The position numbers were made by a program, and so were the translations under genes. A stretch of 45,636 nt of DNA. Origin: a virus. The DNA lies in IMG/VR virus record IMGVR_UViG_3300022745_000053, positions 1 to 45,636 of that record; one strand, given 5' to 3'. A model generated the notes under the pieces. It searched no databases. It was not told the origin of the DNA and saw only the letters and a program-made list of their open reading frames with translations. Position 1 is the stretch's first letter, and each line of letters starts with the position of its first letter. Shown one piece after another: positions 23,350 through 29,757 of this stretch.

Positions 23350-25872
23350 ATGAATATCACACCTCTGAACGCATCCTATGATGCGTATATCCGACAGGGC
23401 TGGTCCCTGGTCCCGATCCCCCCCGGCACCAAGGGGCCGCGTCACACCGGCTGGCAGCACAAGGGTGCCATGCTGAAGTCGGGCGCAGACCTGCCGGATG
23501 GCTATGGTGTGGGCCTGGCGCACGCTTACTCGGGCACGATGGCGCTCGACATCGACAACTGGGACATCGCGACCCAGATGCTGGCCGAGGTGGGGGTGGA
23601 TCTTGCAGCGTTGTATCAGGCCCACGATGCAGTGACCATCGAGTCGGGTCGCGCGGGACGCGGCAAGCTGCTGTACGCCATGCCGTTTGGCATGGTGCTG
23701 CCCACGCGTAAGGTCAGTAAGACCGTCGACAATCAGGTCTATCTCGCCTATGAGATGCGCTGCGGGACCAAGGCGAACACCACTGCCCAGGATGTGATCC
23801 CCCCGACGATCCACCCGCTGACGGGTCAGCCGTACCGGTGGGGTGGGCGTGGGGACTGGTCGCGCCTGCCGACGATCCCCATCGAGCTGCTGGACCACTG
23901 GCACGAGTTCGTCAAAGCCGACTCGCGCAAGCTGATCAAGTCGGCCACTAATCAGTGGGTGTCCTGGGACGATATCCGCGAGGCGCTGCACCACATCGAT
24001 CCGGGGTGCGACCGCGACACCTGGGTGTCGGTCGGTATGGCGCTGCACTCGGTCTACGTGCCCGTCGCAGGCGATCACCCGGGCTTGATCCTGTGGGATG
24101 AGTGGAGCCAGGGATCGGTGCTCAAGTACAAGGGGCTTGCCGACCTTGAGGCGTGCTGGAGATCGTTCAAGCCTGACAGTGGCATCACCATCGGGACGCT
24201 GTTCCATCACGCCAAGCAGGCCGGCTGGAGCCGCGCGGTTGCCAGTGCAGAGCACCTGTTCGCGCACGTTGAGCCAACGTCGCCCAAACTGACGGGCGCG
24301 TACATGGAGCCTCCCGCACCTGACGTACCCATGGACATTTTCCCACCATCTCTGGTGGATCGCGCCATGGAGATCAGCGAGACGCGCGGGTGCGACCCTT
24401 TGGTGCCGATCATCGCCGGCCTGGCGGCGGTCTGCGGCGCAGTTGACGCGCGTACTCGACTCGAGCTCATGCCGGAGTTCGAAGTGCCGCCGATTCTGTG
24501 GCTGATGACCATTGGCGACCCTGCGGATAAGAAGACCCCAGGCTCCGCACCCATGTTCGACCCGATCCATGCCATCGAGCAGGCCGATGTGAAGCGGTAC
24601 AAGTCCGAGATGCTGGTGTGGGAGGGCATGGAGGCGAGATACGCATCCGCGAAGAAGGAATTCCTCACCCAGTCTGCGAACCCGCTCGAGGCGCTGCCCA
24701 ATGCCACGATGCCCACCGTGCCGGAGCTCCCACCGCAACCCGTGCCACTGCGCATCATCGTGTCCGACATTACGTCCCAAAAGCTTGTGCGCCAGGCAGC
24801 GGATCGGCCTGCGGGCCTGCTGTGCTACCTGGATGAGATGGCAGGCTGGGTCGCGAAGGTGTGCGATGTACGCTCGGGAGATGATCGTAGCGCGTGGGTC
24901 CAAGGATATGAAGGCAAGCCGTACCGGATGGACCGTGTGACTGCGGGGCAGATCGACTGTGAGCATTTTGCCGTGTCGATCTATGGGAACATCCAGCCGC
25001 GCGTGTTCCGTGAGAATTTGCCCGCACTCTCGCGAGACGGACTGGTGCAGCGGTTCATCCCGGTGGTGCTGCGGGCCGAGTACACCCGACGCAATGAGCC
25101 GCGCGAGGGGTGGCTCTCGGGTAAGCCGCAATGGGAGTCGGTCATCCGTGCGATCCACGCACTGCCACAGCGCACCTATACGCTCGAGCCTGGCGCGTAC
25201 GCCATGTATCGCGAGTTCCAGACCTGGTACGAAGAGCTCCGCCAGGACGAACGTACGATCCAGGGGTCGGACACGTATCTGACAGCTCTGGGTAAACTCG
25301 AGGGATTGACAGGTCGCCTCGCACTGGTGTTCCACATCCTCACCGACCCACACGCTCCGCGCGTGAGCGAGGCGACCATGCGCTGTGCGATCCGTGCCGC
25401 GCGTGAGTGGGTCATTCCCACCTACCGCTACGTCTACAATCTGCTGACGCTGGGGCATACCGTCGACCGGTGGATCATGGAGTACGTGGTGCAGCACTCG
25501 GGTGAAGTCGATACGCTCACCCTGGCGCAGATACGTGCCAGCGGTCGGCGTGTCTTCGATGGTAAGAGCCTGCCCCAGGTTGAAATGGAGATACGCACGG
25601 CCATGGATTGGCTAGCCTCGCAGAACTGGGTCACACTGGTCGAAGACAGTCGCAAGTCGACTGTGTGGGCGATCAACCCCAGGCTGGGGGATAGCTTCGC
25701 GGACTACCGGCGCTCGGTCATCAAGGCGCGCCAGCGTATCCGCGATGCGATCATTGATCGGCATCCCCAAACGCAAGCCACCCGCAGCGTGAAATTCAAC
25801 GATCCCCGATGGTGGGATGTCGACTTCACTGGTGCGGGTGGCGAGCCGGCTAGCAAGCCAGGGCAGTCTTAG
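23350..25872 (+). CDS. prim-pol primase fused to DUF3987 helicase-like domain
   Basis: An 840-residue replication initiator/primase-helicase. The N-terminal prim-pol domain has GWSLVPIPPGTKGP, catalytic ALDIDNWD (Asp67/Asp69), TIESGRAGRGKLLYA and QDVIPPTIHPLTGQPYRW. A PriCT-2-like segment follows (EALHHIDPGCDRDTWVSVG, then ITIGTLFHHAKQAGW). The DUF3987 part has IGDPADKKTPGS (about 388-399) where a Walker A is expected and LLCYLDEMAGW (about 490-500) as Walker B. The P-loop keeps Lys-Thr but has Lys for the last Gly. The only early gene on the plus strand; it ends tail-to-tail with the minus gene at 25869. Confidence 0.88.
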   Translation: MNITPLNASYDAYIRQGWSLVPIPPGTKGPRHTGWQHKGAMLKSGADLPDGYGVGLAHAYSGTMALDIDNWDIATQMLAEVGVDLAALYQAHDAVTIESGRAGRGKLLYAMPFGMVLPTRKVSKTVDNQVYLAYEMRCGTKANTTAQDVIPPTIHPLTGQPYRWGGRGDWSRLPTIPIELLDHWHEFVKADSRKLIKSATNQWVSWDDIREALHHIDPGCDRDTWVSVGMALHSVYVPVAGDHPGLILWDEWSQGSVLKYKGLADLEACWRSFKPDSGITIGTLFHHAKQAGWSRAVASAEHLFAHVEPTSPKLTGAYMEPPAPDVPMDIFPPSLVDRAMEISETRGCDPLVPIIAGLAAVCGAVDARTRLELMPEFEVPPILWLMTIGDPADKKTPGSAPMFDPIHAIEQADVKRYKSEMLVWEGMEARYASAKKEFLTQSANPLEALPNATMPTVPELPPQPVPLRIIVSDITSQKLVRQAADRPAGLLCYLDEMAGWVAKVCDVRSGDDRSAWVQGYEGKPYRMDRVTAGQIDCEHFAVSIYGNIQPRVFRENLPALSRDGLVQRFIPVVLRAEYTRRNEPREGWLSGKPQWESVIRAIHALPQRTYTLEPGAYAMYREFQTWYEELRQDERTIQGSDTYLTALGKLEGLTGRLALVFHILTDPHAPRVSEATMRCAIRAAREWVIPTYRYVYNLLTLGHTVDRWIMEYVVQHSGEVDTLTLAQIRASGRRVFDGKSLPQVEMEIRTAMDWLASQNWVTLVEDSRKSTVWAINPRLGDSFADYRRSVIKARQRIRDAIIDRHPQTQATRSVKFNDPRWWDVDFTGAGGEPASKPGQS

Positions 25873-26174
25873 GCGCGCAGTCCGATGTTCACGAGCTCGC
25901 GCGTGTCACCGATGCCATCATCGCGCATCGCACTGTGGATCGTATAGTAAGCGCGGTCCGAGTATCGATCCATCAGGGTCAGGGCGATGTTGGCCTTCCA
26001 CCGGGCCGCGAGGCGGATGGCACCCCGATAACTGGTGGCGGTCCTCTGGGTGTAGGGTCCGTAGGGATGATCGTAGCGATACGGACCAACGATCAGCCAG
26101 TCCGTGCCGCGTCCGTGGATGCTGACGCGCGTGGACGCGAGTTTGAGGGCAGCGGTTTTGCTCATCGGTTTCAT
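25869..26174 (-). CDS. hypothetical protein, tandem paralogue A
   Basis: A 101-residue protein behind GAGG, last gene of the second early operon. It shares with the next gene upstream the order ALK.A...V.I, W.(I/V)GP..Y..P.GP, a helix (AIRLAARWKANIALTLMDR) and a final V.(L/I)..(L/I).A, so the two arose by duplication. Small alpha/beta protein of unknown function. Confidence 0.65.
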   Translation of the reverse strand: MKPMSKTAALKLASTRVSIHGRGTDWLIVGPYRYDHPYGPYTQRTATSYRGAIRLAARWKANIALTLMDRYSDRAYYTIHSAMRDDGIGDTRELVNIGLRA

Positions 26175-26176
26175 GA

Positions 26177-26494
26177 TTAATCCTCTTCATTCATCGGCGC
26201 GTTGATCGCGAGCGTTACCAGGGTGCGAGCGTTACTGACGTTGTCGACCCACCAGCACGCATCGGACATGATGTCCAGCGCCCTGTTGGTGAGCCGGTCC
26301 ATCAGCGCCAAGGCGACACTGGCACGCCAGAGTGCAGCGACCTTGACCGCCTGGTGATAGTGCTGCACCACGTGCTCGCCCGATGGTCCGTGGGGCTTGG
26401 CGTAATCGTGCGGGCCGATGACGCACCACCTGTCACCCATGCGAACGATGTTCACATGGGACGTCGCCTGCTTGAGTGCCAGACTGCGGTTCAT
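26177..26494 (-). CDS. hypothetical protein, tandem paralogue B
   Basis: A 105-residue paralogue of the downstream gene: RWCVIGPHDYAKPHGPSGEH and AVKVAALWRASVALALMDRL align with the equivalent parts of paralogue A. The ATG at 26494 is preferred since AAGGGGG precedes it and it overlaps the upstream stop (ATGA). Function unknown. Confidence 0.65.
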   Translation of the reverse strand: MNRSLALKQATSHVNIVRMGDRWCVIGPHDYAKPHGPSGEHVVQHYHQAVKVAALWRASVALALMDRLTNRALDIMSDACWWVDNVSNARTLVTLAINAPMNEED

Positions 26495-26679
26495 CGCATC
26501 ACCCCCTTCCATCCCTGAAAGGGGGTGATGTCGGCGCGGGCTTCGCGCTCGACGCTACGCACCCAGCGGCGCAGGGCTTTGAGGGTCATGCGACCCTCCC
26601 GCACCTTCCAGGCATTCGACTGGCGCACCAGGCGCCCCGCACGGTGCGCCATCGCGGCGCAAGAGTTACCTTTTTGCAT
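26491..26679 (-). CDS. small basic protein
   Basis: A 62-residue, strongly basic protein (HRAGRLVRQSNAWKVREG, LKALRRWVRSVEREARAD). The ATG at 26679 has GGAG seven bases upstream; an ATG two codons earlier overlaps the upstream stop. Could bind nucleic acid. Function unknown. Confidence 0.55.
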   Translation of the reverse strand: MQKGNSCAAMAHRAGRLVRQSNAWKVREGRMTLKALRRWVRSVEREARADITPFQGWKGVMR

Positions 26680-26681
26680 GG

Positions 26682-27311
26682 TCATTCTCCGATCACAAAC
26701 GCAGGGGCCGACGGCAGATCGGCAATGTCACCACGCAGACCCATGATCCAGGCGCAGCACAGTCCGTCATTGTCGAGCTGCGCGAACCCGCATCCCGTTT
26801 TGCCACCGGGGCGGATCAACGTCATCGCCTTGGACCCCTTGATGATCGCGCCGGCCTTCTGGACGCGAGTCACCAGGGCAGGGTCATACATGGCATGACT
26901 GGTGAGATAGGCATCGCCCGCGTGCTTGGCGACTTTACGCCAGGACGGATAGATGCCGTCAATCTCGGACACCTGCAAACTGGTCTGGGTTTTGCCGTAC
27001 GTGCGGACCGTAACCGTGCGGCGCTCGCCACCCTGATAGTCGCCCACGATGCCCGTCATGTCGATGTCAATCATCGTGGGACGCATTTTGGCGATCATGT
27101 CGCACGCCGACGCGTCCAGGATGAAACGCGCGACGGGCAGGGCATCGCCACTGACAAGCGCGACAGCCAGCGAAGCACCATGGCATCCCACGATGAAGGC
27201 ACCATGCGGGCCGGTGTCGATGCACACACCTTTGAGATAGAACCACACATCTTTGGTCGCGACAAACTGATGCACGGCAGTGAAGTAATCACCATTGATG
27301 GTCAACATCAT
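26682..27311 (-). CDS. DNA sliding-clamp-like protein
   Basis: A 209-residue protein; the ATG at 27311 follows AAGGGGA. The start TAVHQFVATKDVWFYLKGV, followed by IDTGPHGAFIVGCHGASLAV, matches the first-domain pattern of bacterial/phage beta clamps (KKDVRYYLNGV...ATDGHRLA). A later segment (SLQVSEIDGIYPSWRKV) fits the clamp pattern IDG.YP.(W/Y)..V. It is about half the size of DnaN, so a ring would need more subunits or the protein is a divergent clamp. It likely holds the PolB polymerase on DNA; no clamp loader is seen. Confidence 0.7.
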   Translation of the reverse strand: MMLTINGDYFTAVHQFVATKDVWFYLKGVCIDTGPHGAFIVGCHGASLAVALVSGDALPVARFILDASACDMIAKMRPTMIDIDMTGIVGDYQGGERRTVTVRTYGKTQTSLQVSEIDGIYPSWRKVAKHAGDAYLTSHAMYDPALVTRVQKAGAIIKGSKAMTLIRPGGKTGCGFAQLDNDGLCCAWIMGLRGDIADLPSAPAFVIGE

Positions 27312-27336
27312 GTCAATCCCCTTAATGTTATGGGTC

Positions 27337-27380
27337 GATGCGAAAACCGCATCCCACAGGCCCACATCGCGCGGGCCTGT
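27337..27380 (-). other. two hairpins in the leader of the clamp gene
   Basis: On the minus strand ACAGGCCC, nine bases, GGGCCTGT (27380-27356) is followed by GATGCG-GTTTT-CGCATC (27353-27337), between the microprotein stop and the clamp Shine-Dalgarno. There is no U-tract, so this is a processing or translation-control structure rather than a terminator. Confidence 0.5.
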
Positions 27381-27391
27381 AGGCTGGATTC

Positions 27392-27481
27392 TCAGAACAG
27401 CGGCATCCCGGGCCACCCGGTCAACATCAAACCGAAGAGCATCCCGAAGCCAATGGCGATGATCCAATCCCATGCATTCAT
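27392..27481 (-). CDS. 29-residue membrane microprotein
   Basis: A tiny gene whose ATG overlaps the upstream stop (ATGA). The product is a single hydrophobic helix (WDWIIAIGFGMLFGLMLTGW) with a short polar start and a PGMPLF end. Coupling and the clear helix argue that it is translated. It could be a small inhibitor or membrane anchor; function unknown. Confidence 0.5.
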   Translation of the reverse strand: MNAWDWIIAIGFGMLFGLMLTGWPGMPLF

Positions 27482-27630
27482 TGCCACTCTCCGTCAATCT
27501 TGACAATTAAGGTCTTGAGCTCGCCAGCATCGATGCCGGCATTCTCGAGGATGCGCGCTTGCGCGATCAGCGCGAGTACAACCTGTGCGCGCTCCAGGTC
27601 TGTCAGAAACACTGCGGTTTCGATGGTCAT
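27478..27630 (-). CDS. small helical protein
   Basis: A 50-residue protein, ATG at 27630 overlapping the upstream stop, with GGAAG upstream. Two helices (LTDLERAQVVLALIAQARI and AGELKTLIVKI). Acidic; function unknown. Confidence 0.6.
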   Translation of the reverse strand: MTIETAVFLTDLERAQVVLALIAQARILENAGIDAGELKTLIVKIDGEWQ

Positions 27631-27908
27631 TTGACTTCCCATCCGTGGAATTGTTTGCCCGTCACGCGAGCGATAGCGTTTACCAATTCGCCCAGGCTTG
27701 AGGATTGGAACACGATGCCACCCCCATACGCTTTGTTGTGGTATTTGCGCCCACCGATGCTGTTTGCGAGTTTGCACGCGATGGCATACCGCTCGGACAA
27801 TCCGATATTGGATTGCCATCCGTGCACGTCCAGGGTGAGAAAATGGACTACGTATCGGCTATTGCCGTTTACGTCATTCCTCACCTTTGTAAATTCAATC
27901 TTTTCCAT
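27627..27908 (-). CDS. small early hypothetical protein
   Basis: A 93-residue protein; the ATG at 27908 has AGGGG upstream. An N-terminal beta-hairpin-like part (YVVHFLTLDVHGWQSN) is followed by a helix (ERYAIACKLANSIGG), a basic patch (RKYHNKAYGGGIVF) and a second helix. Alpha/beta protein without recognised family. Confidence 0.6.
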   Translation of the reverse strand: MEKIEFTKVRNDVNGNSRYVVHFLTLDVHGWQSNIGLSERYAIACKLANSIGGRKYHNKAYGGGIVFQSSSLGELVNAIARVTGKQFHGWEVK

Positions 27909-27951
27909 ATTGCACCCCTGTTTGATTGATCGGTCGGGCAATCTAGCCCCC

Positions 27952-27973
27952 ATTGCGCCCCATGGGACGCAAT
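27952..27973. promoter_or_regulatory. 22-bp near-perfect palindrome, operator candidate
   Basis: ATTGCG-CCCCATGGGA-CGCAAT is symmetric except for one pair. It lies between two early genes, upstream of the 93-residue gene, and could be a protein site or RNA hairpin. Confidence 0.45.
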
Positions 27974-27976
27974 AGG

Positions 27977-27989
27977 TGACAGACTGTCA
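27977..27989. promoter_or_regulatory. 13-bp perfect palindrome
   Basis: TGACAG-A-CTGTCA overlaps the stop codon of the 49-residue gene, three bases from the larger palindrome. Confidence 0.4.
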
Positions 27990-28136
27990 GATGCTGAATC
28001 CGTTGGCTTTCAGGAAAGCCAATTCTTCCGGGGTGGCCATGCAAATCGCCATCATGTGTTTATCCAAGTACTTTTGCAGCTTGGTGCGGTTGGCATCAGT
28101 CGGTGCTGCACGGTAGGTATTGATAAGCTTTTCCAT
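27987..28136 (-). CDS. 49-residue first gene of the second early operon
   Basis: A small protein (MEKLINTYRAAPTDANRTKL, then TPEELAFLKANGFSI) with two helices. AAGGGA lies six bases before the chosen ATG; an ATG two codons upstream is possible. The promoter at 28175-28204 would give it a leader of about 30 nt. The type resembles unnamed small early proteins of other phages. Confidence 0.65.
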   Translation of the reverse strand: MEKLINTYRAAPTDANRTKLQKYLDKHMMAICMATPEELAFLKANGFSI

Positions 28137-28174
28137 GGTCATTCCCTTTCGGGGTTGTTGCTGCAAGAGTCTCT

Positions 28175-28204
28175 ATCCTACACCTATCAAACAACCCTTG
28201 TCTA
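28175..28204 (-). promoter_or_regulatory. early promoter of the second operon, TAGACA-N18-TAGGAT
   Basis: On the minus strand TAGACA (28204-28199), 18 bases, TAGGAT (28180-28175). The predicted start at about 28168 gives a leader with AAGGGA before the ATG at 28136. The -10 box is the same as in the other two early promoters. Confidence 0.6.
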
Positions 28205-28493
28205 CCGTTCGTCGGCCAGAATCGACCGTCCGTCGGTCATTGGTCATAGATTTATGCCAGCATAGATCGGATTGATCGGATTAGCATGGGGTCATAGGGT
28301 GTGCTGTCAATCTACGTGTGGTGTCAAAGAATAAATGATCGTATTACGTGACAAAATACGGGATTTTGGGGGGGTACGATTTTTGAAATTTTGCGTAATT
28401 TTGAAAAAGTGACTTCCCCCGGGCCTCGACAGACACTTCTGTCATGGTATCGAACCACAGCAAAATTGAACATGGTGATTAAACCGATCTTGC

Positions 28494-28537
28494 CAATGAT
28501 CCTTGTGCGCCCTGGACACACTGCACAAGGATCATTG
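28494..28537. repeat. perfect 15-bp inverted repeat, 14-base spacer
   Basis: CAATGATCCTTGTGC (28494-28508) is the exact reverse complement of 28523-28537. No U-tract follows on either strand, which argues against a terminator and for a protein-binding or cruciform site. Confidence 0.8.
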
Positions 28538-28545
28538 TCGACCTG

Positions 28546-28578
28546 GGCACAACGACAATGGGTCATTGTCGTTGTGCC
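28546..28578. repeat. perfect 14-bp inverted repeat, 5-base spacer
   Basis: GGCACAACGACAAT (28546-28559) is the exact reverse complement of 28565-28578, with loop GGGTC. TCATTGTCG occurs in this repeat and again at the right arm of the neighbouring repeat, so the two palindromes share a sequence word. Confidence 0.8.
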
Positions 28579-28708
28579 TAGCATCTGTCGGGCAGGCGCT
28601 CCACGGACCCCGCAGATGACCCCGTGGTGCATCGAGTCGATGGCAGACTGGCGCTGCGATCCGACCGACCACGCTGCGCCCCTGTGTGCCGTCGGCAGGC
28701 TCAGCGAT

Positions 28709-28771
28709 GCGCGGGGGTGGCGATTCGACGGGGCGCGGGGGTGGCGAGCCGCGATCCGGGGGTGCGGGGGG
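28709..28771 (+). repeat. G-rich direct repeats
   Basis: GCGCGGGGGTGGCGA occurs at 28709-28723 and 28733-28747, followed by a third G-rich stretch at 28757-28771. Several runs of five or six G within 60 bases could form a G-quadruplex on the plus strand. Confidence 0.6.
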
Positions 28772-28827
28772 CAAAATCGAGAGGCGAAGTGAATGTGTGA
28801 AGACACCCTCACATTTCGCGACCCATT

Positions 28828-28942
28828 TTCAAAAGGGTATCAAGGAAAATTTTATCCGCCGACAAACTTTGAAAAAGGCATCAAGGAAAATTTTATCCGC
28901 CACCCACCTCTGAAAAAGGAAACAAAGAAACTTTAATGCGAT
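28828..28942 (+). repeat. 41-bp tandem iteron-like repeats
   Basis: About 2.8 units with a 41-base period. ATCAAGGAAAATTTTATCCG is identical in units 1 and 2 (from 28839 and 28880) and degenerate in unit 3 (from 28921). The core AAAATTTT is a palindrome. Spacing near four helical turns suggests cooperative protein binding. Confidence 0.75.
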
Positions 28943-28977
28943 GACATGACAAAACCCGAACCAACCGGCTCGGTCGT

Positions 28978-29000
28978 ATCCAACTCCGACATCCAACTCC
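28978..29000 (+). repeat. 13-bp tandem repeat upstream of the late promoter
   Basis: ATCCAACTCC occurs at 28978-28987 and 28991-29000, 16 bases upstream of the late -35 box, where an activator could bind. Confidence 0.45.
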
Positions 29001-29015
29001 CGACCCCCGACCCTG

Positions 29016-29042
29016 TTGACAATCTCCTCAACTGGATATAAT
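29016..29042 (+). promoter_or_regulatory. late promoter candidate, TTGACA-N15-TATAAT
   Basis: Consensus -35 TTGACA (29016-29021) and -10 TATAAT (29037-29042), but with only 15 bases between them, two short of optimum. Transcription would start within a few bases of the ATG at 29051. The short spacer would fit a promoter that needs an activator. Confidence 0.6.
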
Positions 29043-29050
29043 CACGCATC

Positions 29051-29596
29051 ATGGAAGACACCCCGGAAATTGGCGCAATCAGTGAGGTTCCTGATTGGAT
29101 GCTCCAGGACAACAAGACCTCGAGTGCAGTCGCGCTGCGTGAACTCACGCACACGATGTACGAGGCTTCGTTCGAAGGCTTTCTGGAAAAGATCGCCAAT
29201 GGAATGATCCTCAAAGATGTATTGATCGAGGACAACCGCAAGTTCCCGGAAGCCCGCTATCGCACCTGGATCATGAAAGACCCGGACCGCAAGCGGCGCT
29301 ACTACGAAGCGCGGGCCATTGGGGCGGGGATCGTTGAAGATGAGATGCTGCGAATTGCCGACGCGGTGGAAAACCCCCTGGAAGATGTCCAGCGCAGCGC
29401 GCTTCGCATAAAAACGCGACAGTGGCTATTGCAAGTGTGGGACCGGGAGAGGTATGGTGAGAAGCGTCAGGTGGAAGTGACCAAAGGACCGGCCATGGAT
29501 GAGAACCACCTGACACAACTTGCGCAGCGTCTGATCAAGCTGCAACGCAACCCAAACGGGGGGTATGATGCCCCCGACGTTATTGATGTGGAGTAG
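29051..29596 (+). CDS. terS: terminase small subunit
   Basis: A 181-residue protein upstream of TerL. A helical N-terminal part (MLQDNKTSSAVALRELTHTM) is followed by an HTH-like region (MILKDVLIEDNRKFPEARY, WIMKDPDRKRRYYEARA), a helical middle and a C-terminal tail (LAQRLIKLQRNP). TerS recognises phage DNA for packaging and regulates TerL. No Shine-Dalgarno precedes 29051; an ATG at 29099 with GAGG upstream is an alternative start. Confidence 0.75.
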   Translation: MEDTPEIGAISEVPDWMLQDNKTSSAVALRELTHTMYEASFEGFLEKIANGMILKDVLIEDNRKFPEARYRTWIMKDPDRKRRYYEARAIGAGIVEDEMLRIADAVENPLEDVQRSALRIKTRQWLLQVWDRERYGEKRQVEVTKGPAMDENHLTQLAQRLIKLQRNPNGGYDAPDVIDVE

Positions 29597-29598
29597 TT

Positions 29599-29757
29599 AT
29601 GTCCCGCACCCAGCGCAGCAAACCGTCGTTCAAGCCCAAGAAGCAGACCAAGTCGCCGCAGAAGCGCGACCTGATGGGAGTGAACCCGTTCAACCAGCAG
29701 TTTGAACCGACCACGGACCGACCGATCCGGCAACGCGCCAAGATGGCGGGTGCCTGA
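29599..29757 (+). CDS. 52-residue basic protein
   Basis: A small Lys/Arg/Gln/Pro-rich protein (SFKPKKQTKSPQKRDLMG) with GGAG six bases before the ATG and a stop that overlaps the next ATG (ATGA). Probably disordered and nucleic-acid or capsid binding. Position between the terminase subunits suggests a packaging or virion role. Family not recognised. Confidence 0.6.
   Translation: MSRTQRSKPSFKPKKQTKSPQKRDLMGVNPFNQQFEPTTDRPIRQRAKMAGA

Larger units (their letters stand above)
28143..29050. other. non-coding control region, replication-origin candidate
   Basis: About 900 bases without a convincing gene on either strand; the longer readings here lack ribosome sites and have odd composition. It lies between the leftward early operon and the rightward late operon and holds an early promoter, a 9-bp tandem repeat (GATCGGATT twice, near 28266), AT-rich DNA at 28330-28410, two perfect long inverted repeats, G-rich repeats, 41-bp iteron-like repeats and the late promoter. 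This combination is typical of phage origins and switch regions, but no initiator binding is shown. Confidence 0.55.

Noticed and set aside
23323-25497. A 724-codon minus-strand reading
   Set aside because: Antisense to the prim-pol gene, which has clear motifs.
28494-28578. The inverted repeats as Rho-independent terminators
   Set aside because: No U-tract follows either stem on either strand.
28324-28812. A 162-codon minus-strand reading in the non-coding region
   Set aside because: No ribosome site, Arg/Pro/His-rich low-complexity product, and it runs through both perfect inverted repeats.
28709-28942. A CRISPR array
   Set aside because: Repeats are too few and the 41-bp units are tandem rather than repeat-spacer; no cas genes.
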